NCBI GenBank assembly: GCA_023935145.1
Contig: CM043699.1
Span: 73,923,138-73,987,137 of the forward strand
DNA length: 64,000 bases
Direction: 5' to 3'
Source: Bretschneidera sinensis
Lineage: Eukaryota; Streptophyta; Magnoliopsida; Brassicales; Akaniaceae
Both the position numbers and the translations under genes were made by a program. The notes below the pieces were generated by a model. The model saw only the letters and a list, made by a program, of their open reading frames with translations. It was not told the DNA's origin and ran no database searches. Below are positions 1 through 14,608 of the stretch, piece by piece. Within the stretch, counting starts at the first letter, position 1, and the number at the start of each line of letters is the position of its first letter.

Positions 1-393
1 TTTCTTTTTATAGCTTAAAATGGTAGTAGTAATAATTTTTAATTTGTTTTTTCATTTTACTGTTAGATTTGGGCGCATGGTATAATACTGCTACAAACTT
101 TACCAAATAACCCTAGAACTGAATAAAATAAATAAAACGACATTTTTTAAATTTTGAAATTGTATAAAATTTTATTAATAAATTTTAAATTTTTTTATTA
201 ATAATGTTATTATTTTTTTTTTTTTTTACGTTTATGTTAATATTAATAATAAAATTCTTTAAAGTTTCGAATGGATCTTAAAAAATTTATGTTTTAAAAC
301 CGATATATTTTTGTTTAACATAACCTGTAACAAAACACAACCATCATGTACTGCAACTGATCAGAAAGTACCAACAACACAACGTCCATATCC
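1..393. other. AT-rich upstream region of LIL3
   Basis: This stretch is strongly A+T rich, with poly-T runs near 215-230, and I see no gene in it. It holds the promoter and 5' UTR of the LIL3 gene that begins at 394. A TATA-like GATATATTT lies at about 300-309, some 85 bases before the start codon. That distance is plausible for a core promoter, but it is not proof. Confidence 0.4.
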
Positions 394-3300
394 ATGGCTT
401 TCCTTTCTATTCCTCATCCTCCCACTTTCCTCTCCCGTTACTCTTCTGTTAAATCCCATTTCACTCCCAAACACTCTCTCTCGCTCACATCCAAAAGGTC
501 CCTCTTTCTCCTTTCCACCCCCAAGGCCTCAGCAGAAAATGGAGCTGGAACTCCAAGCTTATCAGCTGCCACCGTGGAGATACCTAAGGTAGCTTCTGAT
601 CAGGAGGTTCTAGAAACCTCGAAGAGCTCGGCGAGTTCGAACGGGAAGGCCGAAGCGGGGGAAGAAAAGTTTGTGAGCCAATTTGTGGAACCCAGATGGG
701 TTAATGGGACTTGGGACTTGAAGCAGTTCCAGAAAGATAGTAAGACCGATTGGGATGCTGTAATTGACGCTGGTGAGGGTTTTATGGTTTCTGGGTTTTC
801 TTTTTGGTTTTTATTTTGCTTAATTATCTTATTTATGGTTAAATTTTGATTATGGTTGTCTCTAGGTTTTGAATATGTGTACTATGTTGAATTGTTTGTT
901 GTCGTTAGGTTTATCTTTTTATGTTTTGTTTCCCATGCTTTGTTTGGTTGCTAAAAAATGTGAGAAGGAAAAAAAGTGTCTGAATTGAAGTATTGAATTT
1001 TTATTGATTTAATTATTTAAACCCTAAGAAAATATAATCTCCATTGAACTATGCATCTTAGTTAAGGAATTTTGTTTCTTCCTATCAAAATCCTGAAATA
1101 ACGTGAAAAATGCCTTTCATTTTCTTCTGTTTTCTTACCGACCAAGAGGGAGCTCTACTGTAACTTGTGGAGAATACATTTCATTTGAAGTGTACTTCAA
1201 CAATATTGTTTTATTTTTTTTGTTGAAATAGGAGTACAAGAATGGTGGTTTGAAATGGTACGGAAGAAATGCTTTAATTGTGACTGGTGGGTCTCGGAAG
1301 GGGTGTGAATGGATTGAGGCAACTGAAGGAGAATTGCTTCTCCAACTCACTTGTGAAAGCACATTCTATATCGGTTTCAGCTTTGACTTTTATGGGATTG
1401 GTAAAGTTGGTAGATTTTCCATATAACAAACTTGGGGCTCGTTGGAACAAGTACTGGTCTTAGGTGCATCCTATTCATGACCTGATATCCTTTCCTTACT
1501 GGGAGTGTTCTACTGAATATTGATGTACCTGTTTCATCATCAATACTAATCAGAGGAGTACTTGGTGATATGATTGATGACGGAAATTCCCATTTTTTCA
1601 GTAAGAGGTACCTGGTACCCTATCAATCAATCTTGGTTGGAACTTTAAAACATGCATGCAGCTGTAAGTTCTGTGGATGGTAGATTATGTACCATTCACT
1701 ATATGTCCTGCTTAGTAATAGTATATCATATATTTTTGTTATTAAATGAGTCTTAAATTTGAAAATTTCCTTCCGTATAAAAATTTCATGAGAATTCAGA
1801 AAAGAAAAGTGTTCATAACATACGTTCCCTTTTTATGGTGTCCAAACTTCATGTGATAGAAATCTAGCCAGATTACATTTATATCTGGCTAATATGAGAG
1901 CAATTCAGTGAGAATATAGAAATTTTAGTATAAAATACTTAACAAGCACCGAAACCAATCACAACAATTTTATATAGAAGATAATAATTGCAATCTTTAG
2001 GATAGTGGTACAGGTACCAATAAAAAAAAGGATAAGGGTAAAGCCAAGGAGAATTTACATTTGGGGTTGTGAAAGAAATTTGTAGTTTTAACCTTATTGA
2101 ATATGTTACAACAGAAAAAGTCACAAAGCATAACTAGCTTCAAATGGCCAGGCTAAGGTTCATCTGGATTCAGTTAGTCATTTCTAACTAGTGGCTAAGT
2201 GATCTTGAAAAAGAAGATTTATGTTGGCCAGATTTACTTTATTGAGATAAGCATTCTTGACCAAAATGGCCTATATCTGGTATGTTCATCATCTACATTT
2301 TCAGTCATTCAAATGCATTTCTTGCTAAAATTTGTATCAGGATGTAGGGAGAAATGGTGAGAATGCACAACATATGGCATCTACAAGAAATGATTCTCTC
2401 TACATTTTTGTGCCATATTTAGGCTCCCAAGCTTCCAAAGCAGCACGTTGCCTCCTGCAAGAGATCCAATAAATATAAGTGCAGTGTTTACTCGAAGTGG
2501 ATCTTAATTCACTAATAGGTAATGATTGGATAAAATGGGGATTTGCCTCTTGGAGATTAAGTTGTGGCCCTCTGTGGTTCTTTCTATTGGGATACTAAAG
2601 AAAAAAGCAAGAGACATGTTTGCAATACCGACACTGTTTAGCAATCATCAATATCATGATATGGGTTCACCATTTACCTGTATCCCGCACTGAGAAGCTA
2701 GTAATTTAACAGCGTTACTTCACAGTGCATTGATCTTCATAATAGATTAAATGTGCTTAATGCCTGTTACAATTACAAGGATATAAACTGTTCCCTTCCT
2801 TTTATATCAAGGCATTAATTTTTATACTTTACTTCAATGGTTAAAATGTGATTGCGTTGCATTTGTTTAATCGTAATTCACAGCTCTGTCTTCTCCTTTT
2901 TTAGAGTAATATCAATTTCTTAAGGGATAAGAGCCTCTTCTTGTCTTGTTCATGATATTAGTAAATGACTTTACCTTATTTCACTACTATCAGTGTCCAC
3001 TTGCACTCTTTGTACAGCTCATCTATTCAATTTATTGTTGTATAAAGTATAATAAAATCAATTTGCTATTAAACCTTCTGATGCTGGATATATATCAGCC
3101 TCATAACGAGCTCTTAAGAGATTAGTGTTGGCTACTATTGATTTTTGTGCTACGCTTGTATTTCCACCCTTCATCCTTCACAAATGTGCGTGTTTTAATA
3201 CAATTATTTGTCTATTATTCATTTTGGCAAAATGGATTAGTTGAGTTTCTGATGATTCAAATATCTTTGATTCATAATTAACTGGTTACATTTCCTGTTT

Positions 3301-3827
3301 CCTTATAATTAAAGATTACTTGATTTCTAATCGACCTCCTTGTATGATACTTTTTCAGAGGTTAAGAGGAGAAAATGGCTCCAGGATAACCCAGAATCAA
3401 CCAGTAATGATGACCCTATTGTTTTTGACACATCCATTATACCTTGGTGGGCATGGATGAAGAGGTTCCATCTACCTGAAGCCGAACTTCTCAATGGTTT
3501 GTTCAGATCTGTCGTTTTATTGCTATCTGGGTAAGAACAGCCATGCAATCTAACTTAAAGCTGTTTTCTGAGTTTTATACAGGTCGTGCTGCAATGATTG
3601 GGTTCTTTATGGCTTATCTGGTTGATAGCTTGACTGGGGTAGGGCTGGTTGACCAAATGGCCAATTTCTTTTGCAAGACTCTATTCTTTATAGCTGTGGT
3701 GGGGGTACTTTTTATCCGAAAGAACGAGGATCTAGAAAACCTGAAGAACCTGCTGGAAGAGACAACCTTTTATGACAAACAGTGGCAAGCAGCATGGCAG
3801 GATGAGACCAGCAGTTCCAGGGAGTAG
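394..3827 (+). CDS. LIL3: LIL3, light-harvesting complex-like protein 3, chloroplastic
   Basis: Three exons, 394-772, 3359-3496 and 3583-3827, join through GT-AG introns, both interrupting a codon after its first base, to give 253 residues. Arabidopsis LIL3:1 is about 262. Residues 1 to ~45 are rich in Ser, Lys and hydrophobics with few acids, as in a chloroplast transit peptide. Next come a variable linker and the conserved block [17 protein letters not shown] single chlorophyll-binding-type helix follows, with E169, N172, R174 and the GRAAMIG motif, and a second membrane segment lies at about 204-217. In this family the protein sits in thylakoid membranes and stabilises geranylgeranyl reductase, supporting chlorophyll and tocopherol synthesis. 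The start at 394 gives the full transit peptide. A shorter frame from 311 overlaps it and is not family-like. No lesion is seen. The next gene, a GDH remnant, converges on it from the opposite strand. Confidence 0.95.
773..3358 (+). other. LIL3 intron 1 (2.6 kb)
   Basis: The donor is GTGAGG directly after GCTG, and the acceptor is TTTTTCAG before AGGTTAAG. The intron is long and AT-rich. No transposon ends or known gene are recognised in it. A stretch at 1232-1424 follows an AG acceptor-like site and stays open for about 64 codons on the + strand. It matches nothing I know and is discussed under findings. Confidence 0.8.
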
Positions 3828-4677
3828 TTGAATTAAAATTTTTAAGTGCTTTTAACATATAACTGGTGTATTTGTTTGAATTCTGTGATATTGTAATCCT
3901 TTCGGCTAGCTAGTACGGTTTCTCTGTTGGAATCCAGGTCTTATTGAAATCAGTTCTCATGCACTTCTTAGTGTTTGGTTGGTTTTTTAGATTTCTGTGA
4001 ACATGTTTTCATTGTTAATTAAATATTTAAGCATTTGAAGCTGTTGGGTGGACTTCCTGAGTTCTGCTTTAAAATTCCTTGGCATAAAATGCAGTTTCGT
4101 TTATTTTTATCCCCTGCTAATATTTTTCCCCTGAAATAATTGACTTGAGTCGACCCATTAATTTCATTAGAAGTGTAGTAACAAAGCAATCATATCTTCT
4201 GGAGCTCAGATGCATGTCAGTCTATGCAAATGTGAGTATGTACGGCCGGAAAATGCAAGAAAGTAGTGGTAGGCTACTTTTAAAATTCCAAATTTTCATT
4301 AGAATCCGATAAACCTTTTCGGACTTGACATACCCTTGCTTAATTTCGATGCCATTAACGAGCTGAAATTGACCAACCACTAGAATTCTAGGCCTGCATA
4401 TCAAAGTAAGATCCCATGTAACTTGCAGAATGGTGTGTGAATGCAAGTATGCAACAATTTTAACTGCTAGTTGATGTTTTATTTATTGATACTAATTGGA
4501 TCATTCCTAATTTGTTCCTTAAATGCCTCCCAAAAGCTGTAATAGCTTGTATAACCTGATTGAATTGCATTAAGGAAAAGAAAAAGGAAATTGAAATAAC
4601 CAGCAATTATTTGTTTATAACAAGCAAAGCATTTAATGGGTGAAAAGAAAAAGAACAAACAAAAAGAGTTGCTTGGA
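3828..4677. other. Intergenic region between convergent LIL3 and GDH copy
   Basis: The region holds the 3' UTR of LIL3 (AT-rich sequence just after the stop) and the 3' flank of the GDH copy on the other strand. Short frames occur but none has recognisable similarity or good coding character. No transposon ends were seen. Confidence 0.5.
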
Positions 4678-7858
<3,181 letters not shown>

Positions 7859-8110
7859 CACTACAAGGTAAAAGGTTATCGCCGATGTTTTTTGTGTGTG
7901 CATATTTCGGCTTTTTAAAGTGCTGGAATATACATTTCCAACGCTTTTCGCAAGCACTTGATAAAGCGCCGGTATGTGTGGTGTTGAAGCGCAAATACCG
8001 GCGCTTAAAGAAAGCTCCGCAATGTGCCTAATATTTCGGTGCTTGTAAGCGTCGGTATATTTCGTCCCTTTTTCAAAATATACCAACACTTAGAAGCACC
8101 GATATATAAA
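7859..8110. repeat. CACTA terminal and subterminal repeats
   Basis: The CACTACAAGG terminus is followed by several GC-rich motifs. Examples are AAGCGCCGGTATGTG near 7965, AATACCGGCGCTTAAAG near 7995 (inverted), and CGTCGGTATATTTCG near 8050. They stand out from the AT-rich surroundings. In this superfamily such motifs bind the element's TNPA-like protein. Confidence 0.7.
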
Positions 8111-9796
8111 TGCTTTAATTGTGTTTTTTCACATTATTTTGGTTTAATATTGTACCATAAAATGAACCATTCAATAAATAAAATGTACCATAAAATTTCA
8201 AATGTTCTTCAATATATAAAATGCACCATAAAATTTCAAAATGTTTTTCAATATATAAAATATATCATCATCCATCAAAATTCTTTTACTCAATACAAAA
8301 TTCATCTCATGTACAAAAAAAAAAAAATCGTAGTTACCATCACACTTGACATCAATTTTGAGGTCTTTTATTAACCAATTGTTGTAGTAAAGACTTCAGC
8401 TCATCCATTTGGGATTGCATACTGTTCATTTGATCATTGTGCTTAGCTGTAATTTCTTGAATATGATGCGCCTGCTGTTCAATCTGATGTGCATACTGTT
8501 CAATCTGATGCGCATGTTGTTGATTGGTTTCTTCCATTTGTGCTCTCAGACTATTCATCTCTTCAGCATAAGCCCCATGGTATCTCATATCATTCCTCAT
8601 TTAAGTTGAAAGTCCAAATACAGTAGAGGGTGTAACTCCAAAACCCTGACCTCGGACACAATCGGAACTCTCTTCACCCATCAGCTCAGTGAAGACTTCA
8701 TTTTGTATTGCTAAATTATTGCTAGCATCAGAGGATCCTGAAGTTGCAACAAGTTCAGCAACACGAGCTTCAACTGTCACCTACAATTAGGAAACAATAA
8801 AAATTAAACTCCTCCGAATATTGAGTAGCTAATTGCAGCGAAATTTACATAAAATAAAAGGTGCTTATCATATTTTATAGAAAAACAGGCAGAATTTACC
8901 CTATTTTTCCATAAAACCTCCTGCAAGAAAAATAAATATACAATCCAAACAATGTAGCCAATTCACAACCAATTTCTTGAAGCTATGTTTGCCAGAAGAA
9001 AATCAAAACCGTATTAGTGATATAATGTTTCTAACAAAATATAACTCTTAACAAGATGAAACAAGGTGAAGGTGAACTTTAAGAAAGGATAATGGTAATC
9101 TAAAGAAGAAGAAAAAAACAGCTCTGCAAATGAGCTTCTGAGAGGGGACATCATAATTTAGAATTAACGGACTCACAATAATAAAATATGTATAGTACTT
9201 TCATATCTCAGAACCTTAGTAATACTTGTACACCAATGTTATCTTTAAAGCCAAGCACACTTATCTGATCACAAGGCAAATGATGCATAGCAAATATTTT
9301 AATCTTGATAAAAACTCTTTATTTCATCAAACACTAAAGAGTTATTTAGGTGTCCTGTTCACTAGTGATATTGTCTTAGTCGAAATTTCTCTGTAGCATG
9401 TAATACTACTTAGTTTTGTCACAGGCTGGTGGTTTTATACAGCTTTCTAGGCTTCAAGTGTTCCATCTGGTTTATGGCTGTTAGAGTTATTACTGGAGTT
9501 GTCCTTACAACCTTGCACTTTCTTGGGGATGCACAAACTAATTATGAGTCCTCACCCTATAGACAACTCCATAACCACCTCTGCCAATTCTGTTTGACGT
9601 ATGAAAGTTCGCCGTAGCTGATCTCAATGAATTGTAAGAAAACAGTCTCACATTGTTGGTGGTAATCTCTAACCATTCACAAACATACAAAGTACTCAAG
9701 CATGTGAGAACCTTCTGAAATAATTACTACTATGCTGATGGGGAGTGATTCAACAGAAAATAAGAAAGAAATTGGAAACACAAATATTAATGTGTA

Positions 9797-9816
9797 TACA
9801 CACACACACACACACA
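9797..9816. repeat. (AC)n microsatellite
   Basis: A run of about ten AC dinucleotides lies within the long intron of the CACTA-associated gene. Confidence 0.9.
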
Positions 9817-10310
9817 GTACATGATTTAATAAAAAAGTTGAGCCTAAGGTAGATACCCAAAACCCAGCCATGCACAGCCACAGTTGCATATATTTTAATT
9901 ACTTTCATTCAATCAATAGTCAACTAGACTTATCAAACAAAAAAAAATCAGTACTCAAACAGAAATACAAAGGGATGGGAAAGGGAAATGTTTCAAAACC
10001 ATGGTCTTCTAACTTGGGCATTTCAGGAAGCAAGTTGTTAACTGTAACATCTAACCATTTCAAAGCAGCTATCAATTTTTAAGCAGCTAACAGTCAAACT
10101 AAACTGCAGGGTTATCCTTATTACTGGGGACTATAAGATCAACAACGCATTCCAATTATGACTATAAAATAAGCCCCATACGGCATAAAATACTCCACAG
10201 CTCTGTAAAGCATGCAAATAGACTAGTAATCATATCAATCACTGGTAGTATAGCTAATTAATTACAGCAGCATAAAGATAAATGCCTCTCAATTAATTAC
10301 ATAGGCAACA

Positions 10311-11100
10311 TATAACTTCCACTAAGCTGCAAATCCTGGTTTATGACTAGTGGTTTATGACTATTAGGAGTTCTGGATACAAGCACCTAGACTATACAAA
10401 TGTTGTACTAAACTATTTCATTTCTATCTATGCAAAATTATACAAGAAAACAGAGAAACAGTACAATTGTTATTAAGATCAAACATGAGTGCAACCATGA
10501 AATGATAAGTTCCCAGTTACACGTTTTCCCAGCCCCCACCCAGATTAACCACCTTTTCTATGATGCTATTAGTGAAAAATGAACTACAAATAAGTAATAG
10601 AAGCCTTATTCGAATGAATAAACCTTTTTTGAATGAATAAGTTCTCATTCGTATTTAGTCTTAATTCCAAAATAGTATTCAGTTTCAATAGTATCAATGG
10701 TCAACACACTAGTTTAAGTCAGAGAAACAAACCAAAGGTAAATTCTAAAATTAACCATCATACTTTTGCAATAAATGACCAGGTTCTCACCCACTTAAGT
10801 CCTTTAACCAATCCCCAAGGCACACTATAAGATTTGGTGTTCTTAAATATATACTCAAAAAGAAATGTAGGACAAGGTGAAAATCTATATTCCATAAAGT
10901 TGATCTAACTTTTTTATGTTTGTTACAATCACCGTTAATCTTGTTGCAATGTAGCATGGAACACAAACTTCTATTGAAGAGCATAGGTTACAATCACCGT
11001 TTCTCTGTAAGTCATAAACCAGGATTTGCAGGATTTGCTTACCATATAGTCACAAACCATTCAATCCTCAAATAACTTCCACTAAGCTGCAAATCCTGGT
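10311..11100. repeat. Direct and inverted short repeat set (possible MITE remnant)
   Basis: A 30-bp segment at 10311-10340 (TATAACTTCC, then ACTAAGCTGC, then AAATCCTGGT) recurs almost exactly at 11071-11100 in the same orientation. The 22 bases at 10327-10348 recur inverted and intact at 11010-11031. The inverted pair brackets about 660 bp and could be the ends of a small non-autonomous element or a hairpin-type rearrangement. Confidence 0.6.
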
Positions 11101-13374
11101 TTTTTTTATCTCCGACCCTCCCCCCGAAACACACACACACTTCTTATTTGCAAAAGAAATAAATGTTTTATGTTCTTAAATTACTCCACGTCACAACAAA
11201 AGAGTAAATGCTTTATTATCTCTAATTCTAACCTAAAATCTATGTCTGCCTCTATGGTACTCGGGTACAGGTTTTGGATATGAGTATGTGTTGGACACAG
11301 GTACTTTTTTGTATGTGTGTAAATTTCCAATTGATCTAGAGGGTCCAAGAGTCATGTGGATATTTTCACAAACATTTCTGATACATGTCCAACAAAGTTA
11401 CTTCAAGTAATTTGAAGAGTCGAAGCTACATAGGTCCGCCTAGAGCAACTTGCAAGGAAATCTAATAGCTTGAATCCCATAATTTAGCATTTGCACATAG
11501 ACACGGACAAGGAAATTCCAACAAACTAATTATGATAAGGATGTATATAACCTGTGCAGCTGTGCTACTGCTTTTCTATCTCTTTACTGCTGAAATGGCA
11601 ATAATTAGTACGTACAGATATTCCAACAAGGTTCCATAGAATCTGACCCCAAATAAACCCTCTCAACCAGTGGAATTAGCAAATTGAGATACAAATGACT
11701 CATTTATGATCTATTTCAAAAACATAATTTCAAACATAATCATATTACATACCAACTAAGAAGAGTTCCTCACATGAGAGGAACCATATATATTAGTCAA
11801 ATCATGCAGCAGAAACAACATTGAAGGGCCATATCATTGATCCAAAGTATAAAACAGATTAACAGGAAAGAATTAATCTAAAAATAAGAAACAGTAACAA
11901 TAGATAAGGATAATACAGTAAAAGGGAATTATTTCAGCATTACAAGAGATAGGACTCAAGCATTCCATCCTATACGTAAGTGAACTTACCACAAATTGTC
12001 GTGATGCTTCATCAATAAAAGTCTCATCTTTGCGTATATGAGTTTCAACAAAAAACTCTACACGCCCGGGCTCATTTTCATGTGTTATCTCCTACCATTT
12101 ATGAAAATAGTTCAAATAGTGACTCAATACACTACATCTCAATGAAAGAATGGATGAATGAAGCAAATGAACTCACATATTCATCCCGTCTTCTAGCAAA
12201 ACTCTTCGAACTGGTCGTGTGAGGACATTGTTGTCTTTCACGTGCCGCTGTTCCTATAGTAGAATATTTCTACACCAATAATAAATCAATTGATTAATTA
12301 GTCATTATTAGAAAAATAGAAACAATGAGAATCCAAATGAACATAATTATCTTAAACCAACCTCACTCTGCTCAGAGAACCAGTAGTTCACCAGTTGCTT
12401 CCACTGGTATTGATCTACGCCTTTTGGGACATTGTTGCTCAAAACTTGTTGTTTTGTTTTGTCCCTCACGTGGTCTCTTTTAAGCACGTATCGGTAGTCC
12501 TTCCATTTTTTCCCTATCATCCTTAATAAAATTTTGTCTATCGCCTCAATCATAGGGTAATGGAACTTCCTCTACAACAAAGAAAGGAAATCGATGTTTA
12601 ATAAGCATTATTGGTGTTAGGGGTTATGCATGTACAACGCCATAAAAACATAAAAAGAAAAAAAATTTGGACAAAAACCCGAAATTAAGTTGTTACTTAC
12701 CTGAATCAATAAAACAAGGTCCTTCTTGTAGTTAGAAGGGACCTTCTTCCAATCTATGTAATTAAGTGAACAAAGGTTCCCTCTCTTTGCAACCTTGCCC
12801 AACCAGCTACTTAAAATTTGACCACATTTTTTTATAGGTTGATTGCGTGAATTGAAGTGGACTACAATTTTTTCCCCGCGTTCAAGGAACCACACTTGTG
12901 AGGTTCTTAGGACACGTGTTTGCTTCCTCACCCTCCCTTCAGAATCTATACATTGAAAACATAAATTTTATAATTAGTATAACAATGTGATATCAAACCA
13001 GTTATAAAGAGAATGTATTATAATACAAAAATTACCAATTATCTTGTATTGTTCACTATCATTATTTTCACTTCCCGTTGTTATTGGCTCGGTCTCAAAA
13101 TCATTTTGCGAGTCATGATCATCATCAAGGTGATACTTATGCTCATGGTCAATATCTTCTTGATGGTGTGAAGACTCGGCTGGGGCCTGGTTTGACATGT
13201 TATCGAATGAGGGAGGAATATATTTTGACCTATACATCTTGCAATCTGTATACATAAAAACATAAAAATGATTATATCTCACACTATCAAGAAAGCAATA
13301 AGAGTTAACAAGAATTAGAAGAACCACACCTGAAAGATAGGAATGGTCAAGGGCTCGCAGCAAACAAGAATTAT

Positions 13375-13835
13375 TTATAATAATTGTATGATTTTATAGT
13401 AATTTATTATAAATAATAATTATTATTACTATTATTAAAATATGATTATTACTAATTTCATATTATTATAATAATTTATGAAAATAATAATATATTATTT
13501 ATATTTAAATAATACTAAATATTATTACTAAATATGAAATTATAAAATTATTATCAGTATTAATTATTATATTATAATAAAAATCTTATTAATTATAATA
13601 ATAATTAAAAACTATTATAATAAATAGAAATAAAATAATAATAAACATTATAATATATATGATCATAATAATACTATTACAATATAATAAGACATTTTAA
13701 TATTAATATTCATAATAATTGTATTATTATAAAAATAATTATTAATTCTAAAAATTATTTAAATTATCATAATAATTATTATTATACACAATAAAATTAT
13801 TATTATTTTTATAATTAAATAATTTTTCACGTATA
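13375..13835. repeat. Extreme A+T island
   Basis: About 460 bases are composed almost only of A and T, mostly irregular ATT, AAT and TAAT runs, with very few G or C. It is low complexity without one clean period. It lies between the start of the CACTA-associated gene and the pyruvate decarboxylase fragment, close to where the missing CACTA end would be expected. Confidence 0.85.
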
Positions 13836-14187
13836 TCAGCATTTTTATGCTTCAGGATGTCTCATGTGCATACATAACAATTCATTTTACCATGCAAGTT
13901 TTTTCTTATGTTTCTAGTCATCACAGCTCTTACAGGCACAAGTTCAACTTAACCAAGACTAATATTATTCACATTATTCTGGATTTACTAAGTCATTTCC
14001 TTTTAATCTTAATTGTTATCCTTGTGAATTATACTAAGGTGTACCTAGTATTTGAAGTCAAGCCTAAAATTCAGCAGCCCCATTTTCATTGATTTTTAAA
14101 CCAATTGTAGCACAAATCATGAGAACTTATCAAATTCATATAACTTTAGGAATAAAAACTAATATAGTAATGAGATCGAAACCATAC
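13836..14187. other. No recognisable gene
   Basis: A short + strand frame (13847-14092) has no recognised similarity. The next pyruvate decarboxylase exon would be expected here on the - strand but was not found. Confidence 0.4.
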
Positions 14188-14608
14188 TTAGGTGCAAAAA
14201 AGAATGGCACTGGATCTCTAGCGAAAGTTGGATGAAGAATTCCAGGCAGATTACAGCTTCTGCTAAGATAAACCGGCTTGCTTTCCTTCAAAGCTGTAGA
14301 AATGGCAGTATCTAGAAGTTCATGTGCATCATCCAAGTTATTCACCAATGCCTGTCACATCGCATCACAAAAGTCAAAGAACCAATCAGTCTAAATGCTT
14401 AATGTATTAGTACTATAAAACAACAAACATAAACAATTCTAGCTAATTGTATGTTTTAAATGAAAAAAAAATCTCAATTAAATATTAACTAAGCAAGAAA
14501 ACTGAGATTTCTACATAAATGCATATATATGGAGTGTATAATATCAAAATGGTTATTTACTTGAGCACAAGTGACTGTTTGAAAACACCTGAGTTCTTGG
14601 CTAAAATC
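14188..14608 (-). pseudogene. Pyruvate decarboxylase fragment (two partial exons)
   Basis: Two pieces of plant pyruvate decarboxylase, the thiamin-diphosphate enzyme making acetaldehyde from pyruvate under low oxygen, are recognisable. The first, 14608-14561, codes DFSQELRCFQTVTCAQ and ends in a GTAAAT donor. The second, 14351-14188, begins after CAG and codes a run including NNLDDAHELLDTAISTAL, KESKPVYLSRSCNLP and HPTFARDPVPFFFAP, then a GTATGG donor. The junction between Gln and Ala is where the plant genes have an intron, so this is genomic sequence and not a reverse-transcribed copy. Homology stops abruptly before DFS, and no further exons were found on either side. About 70 of ~600 residues remain. 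It is therefore a gene fragment, perhaps left by deletion or moved here by a transposon. Confidence 0.85.

Larger units (their letters stand above)
8781..11989 (-). other. Long intron of the CACTA-associated gene
   Basis: This 3.2-kb gap between exons 5 and 6 has a GTAAGT donor (11989-11984) and an AG acceptor (8782-8781). It contains a short CA microsatellite (9797-9816) and a set of direct and inverted 22-30-bp repeats at 10311-11100. No reading frame in it resembles a known protein. Confidence 0.6.
8352..13198 (-). pseudogene. CACTA-associated Ptta/En/Spm (Transposase_24-like) gene, one in-frame stop
   Basis: Six exons read leftwards: 13198-13036, 12945-12701, 12571-12362, 12269-12177, 12091-11990 and 8780-8601, with a coiled-coil tail in the same frame to 8352. 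Domains in order: an acidic N-terminus (MSNQAPAES then Asp/Glu-rich); a block with VHFNSRNQPI and YIDWKKVPSNYKK; the KWKDYRYVLKRDHV and GVDQYQWKQLVNYWFSEQS block typical of plant Ptta/En/Spm proteins; TTSSKSFARRRDEY; and a PGRVEFFVETHIRKDE segment. The tail has repeated HQIEQ motifs. All junctions keep frame and use GT-AG. A TAA at 8603-8601 separates exon 6 from the tail (residues ~330 and ~82). If truncation is tolerated, the first part could still be made. Such proteins accompany CACTA transposons and many are silent. A donor GTTGGT after exon 3 is weak. Confidence 0.75.
7859..13370 (-). mobile_element. CACTA-type DNA transposon, only one end found
   Basis: The left end reads CACTACAAGG at 7859-7868, the diagnostic start of plant CACTA terminal inverted repeats, and runs into ATCGCCGATG. 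The next ~240 bp hold subterminal repeats in both orientations built around CGCCGGTAT and GCGCTT. A transposase-associated gene on the - strand ends close to this terminus. The base triplet before the end is TAT, which would be the 3-bp target duplication. I could not find the matching inverted CCTTGTAGTG end to the right, nor the large TNPD-type transposase. The right border given is only the limit of the recognisable gene and its promoter side. Confidence 0.65.

Noticed and set aside
311..592. Open frame starting before the LIL3 start
   Set aside because: It overlaps LIL3 exon 1 in another frame and has no family similarity. The frame from 394 encodes the transit peptide and conserved LIL3 sequence.
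3327..3548. Minus-strand open frame over LIL3 exon 2
   Set aside because: It is the antisense shadow of the conserved exon at 3359-3496.
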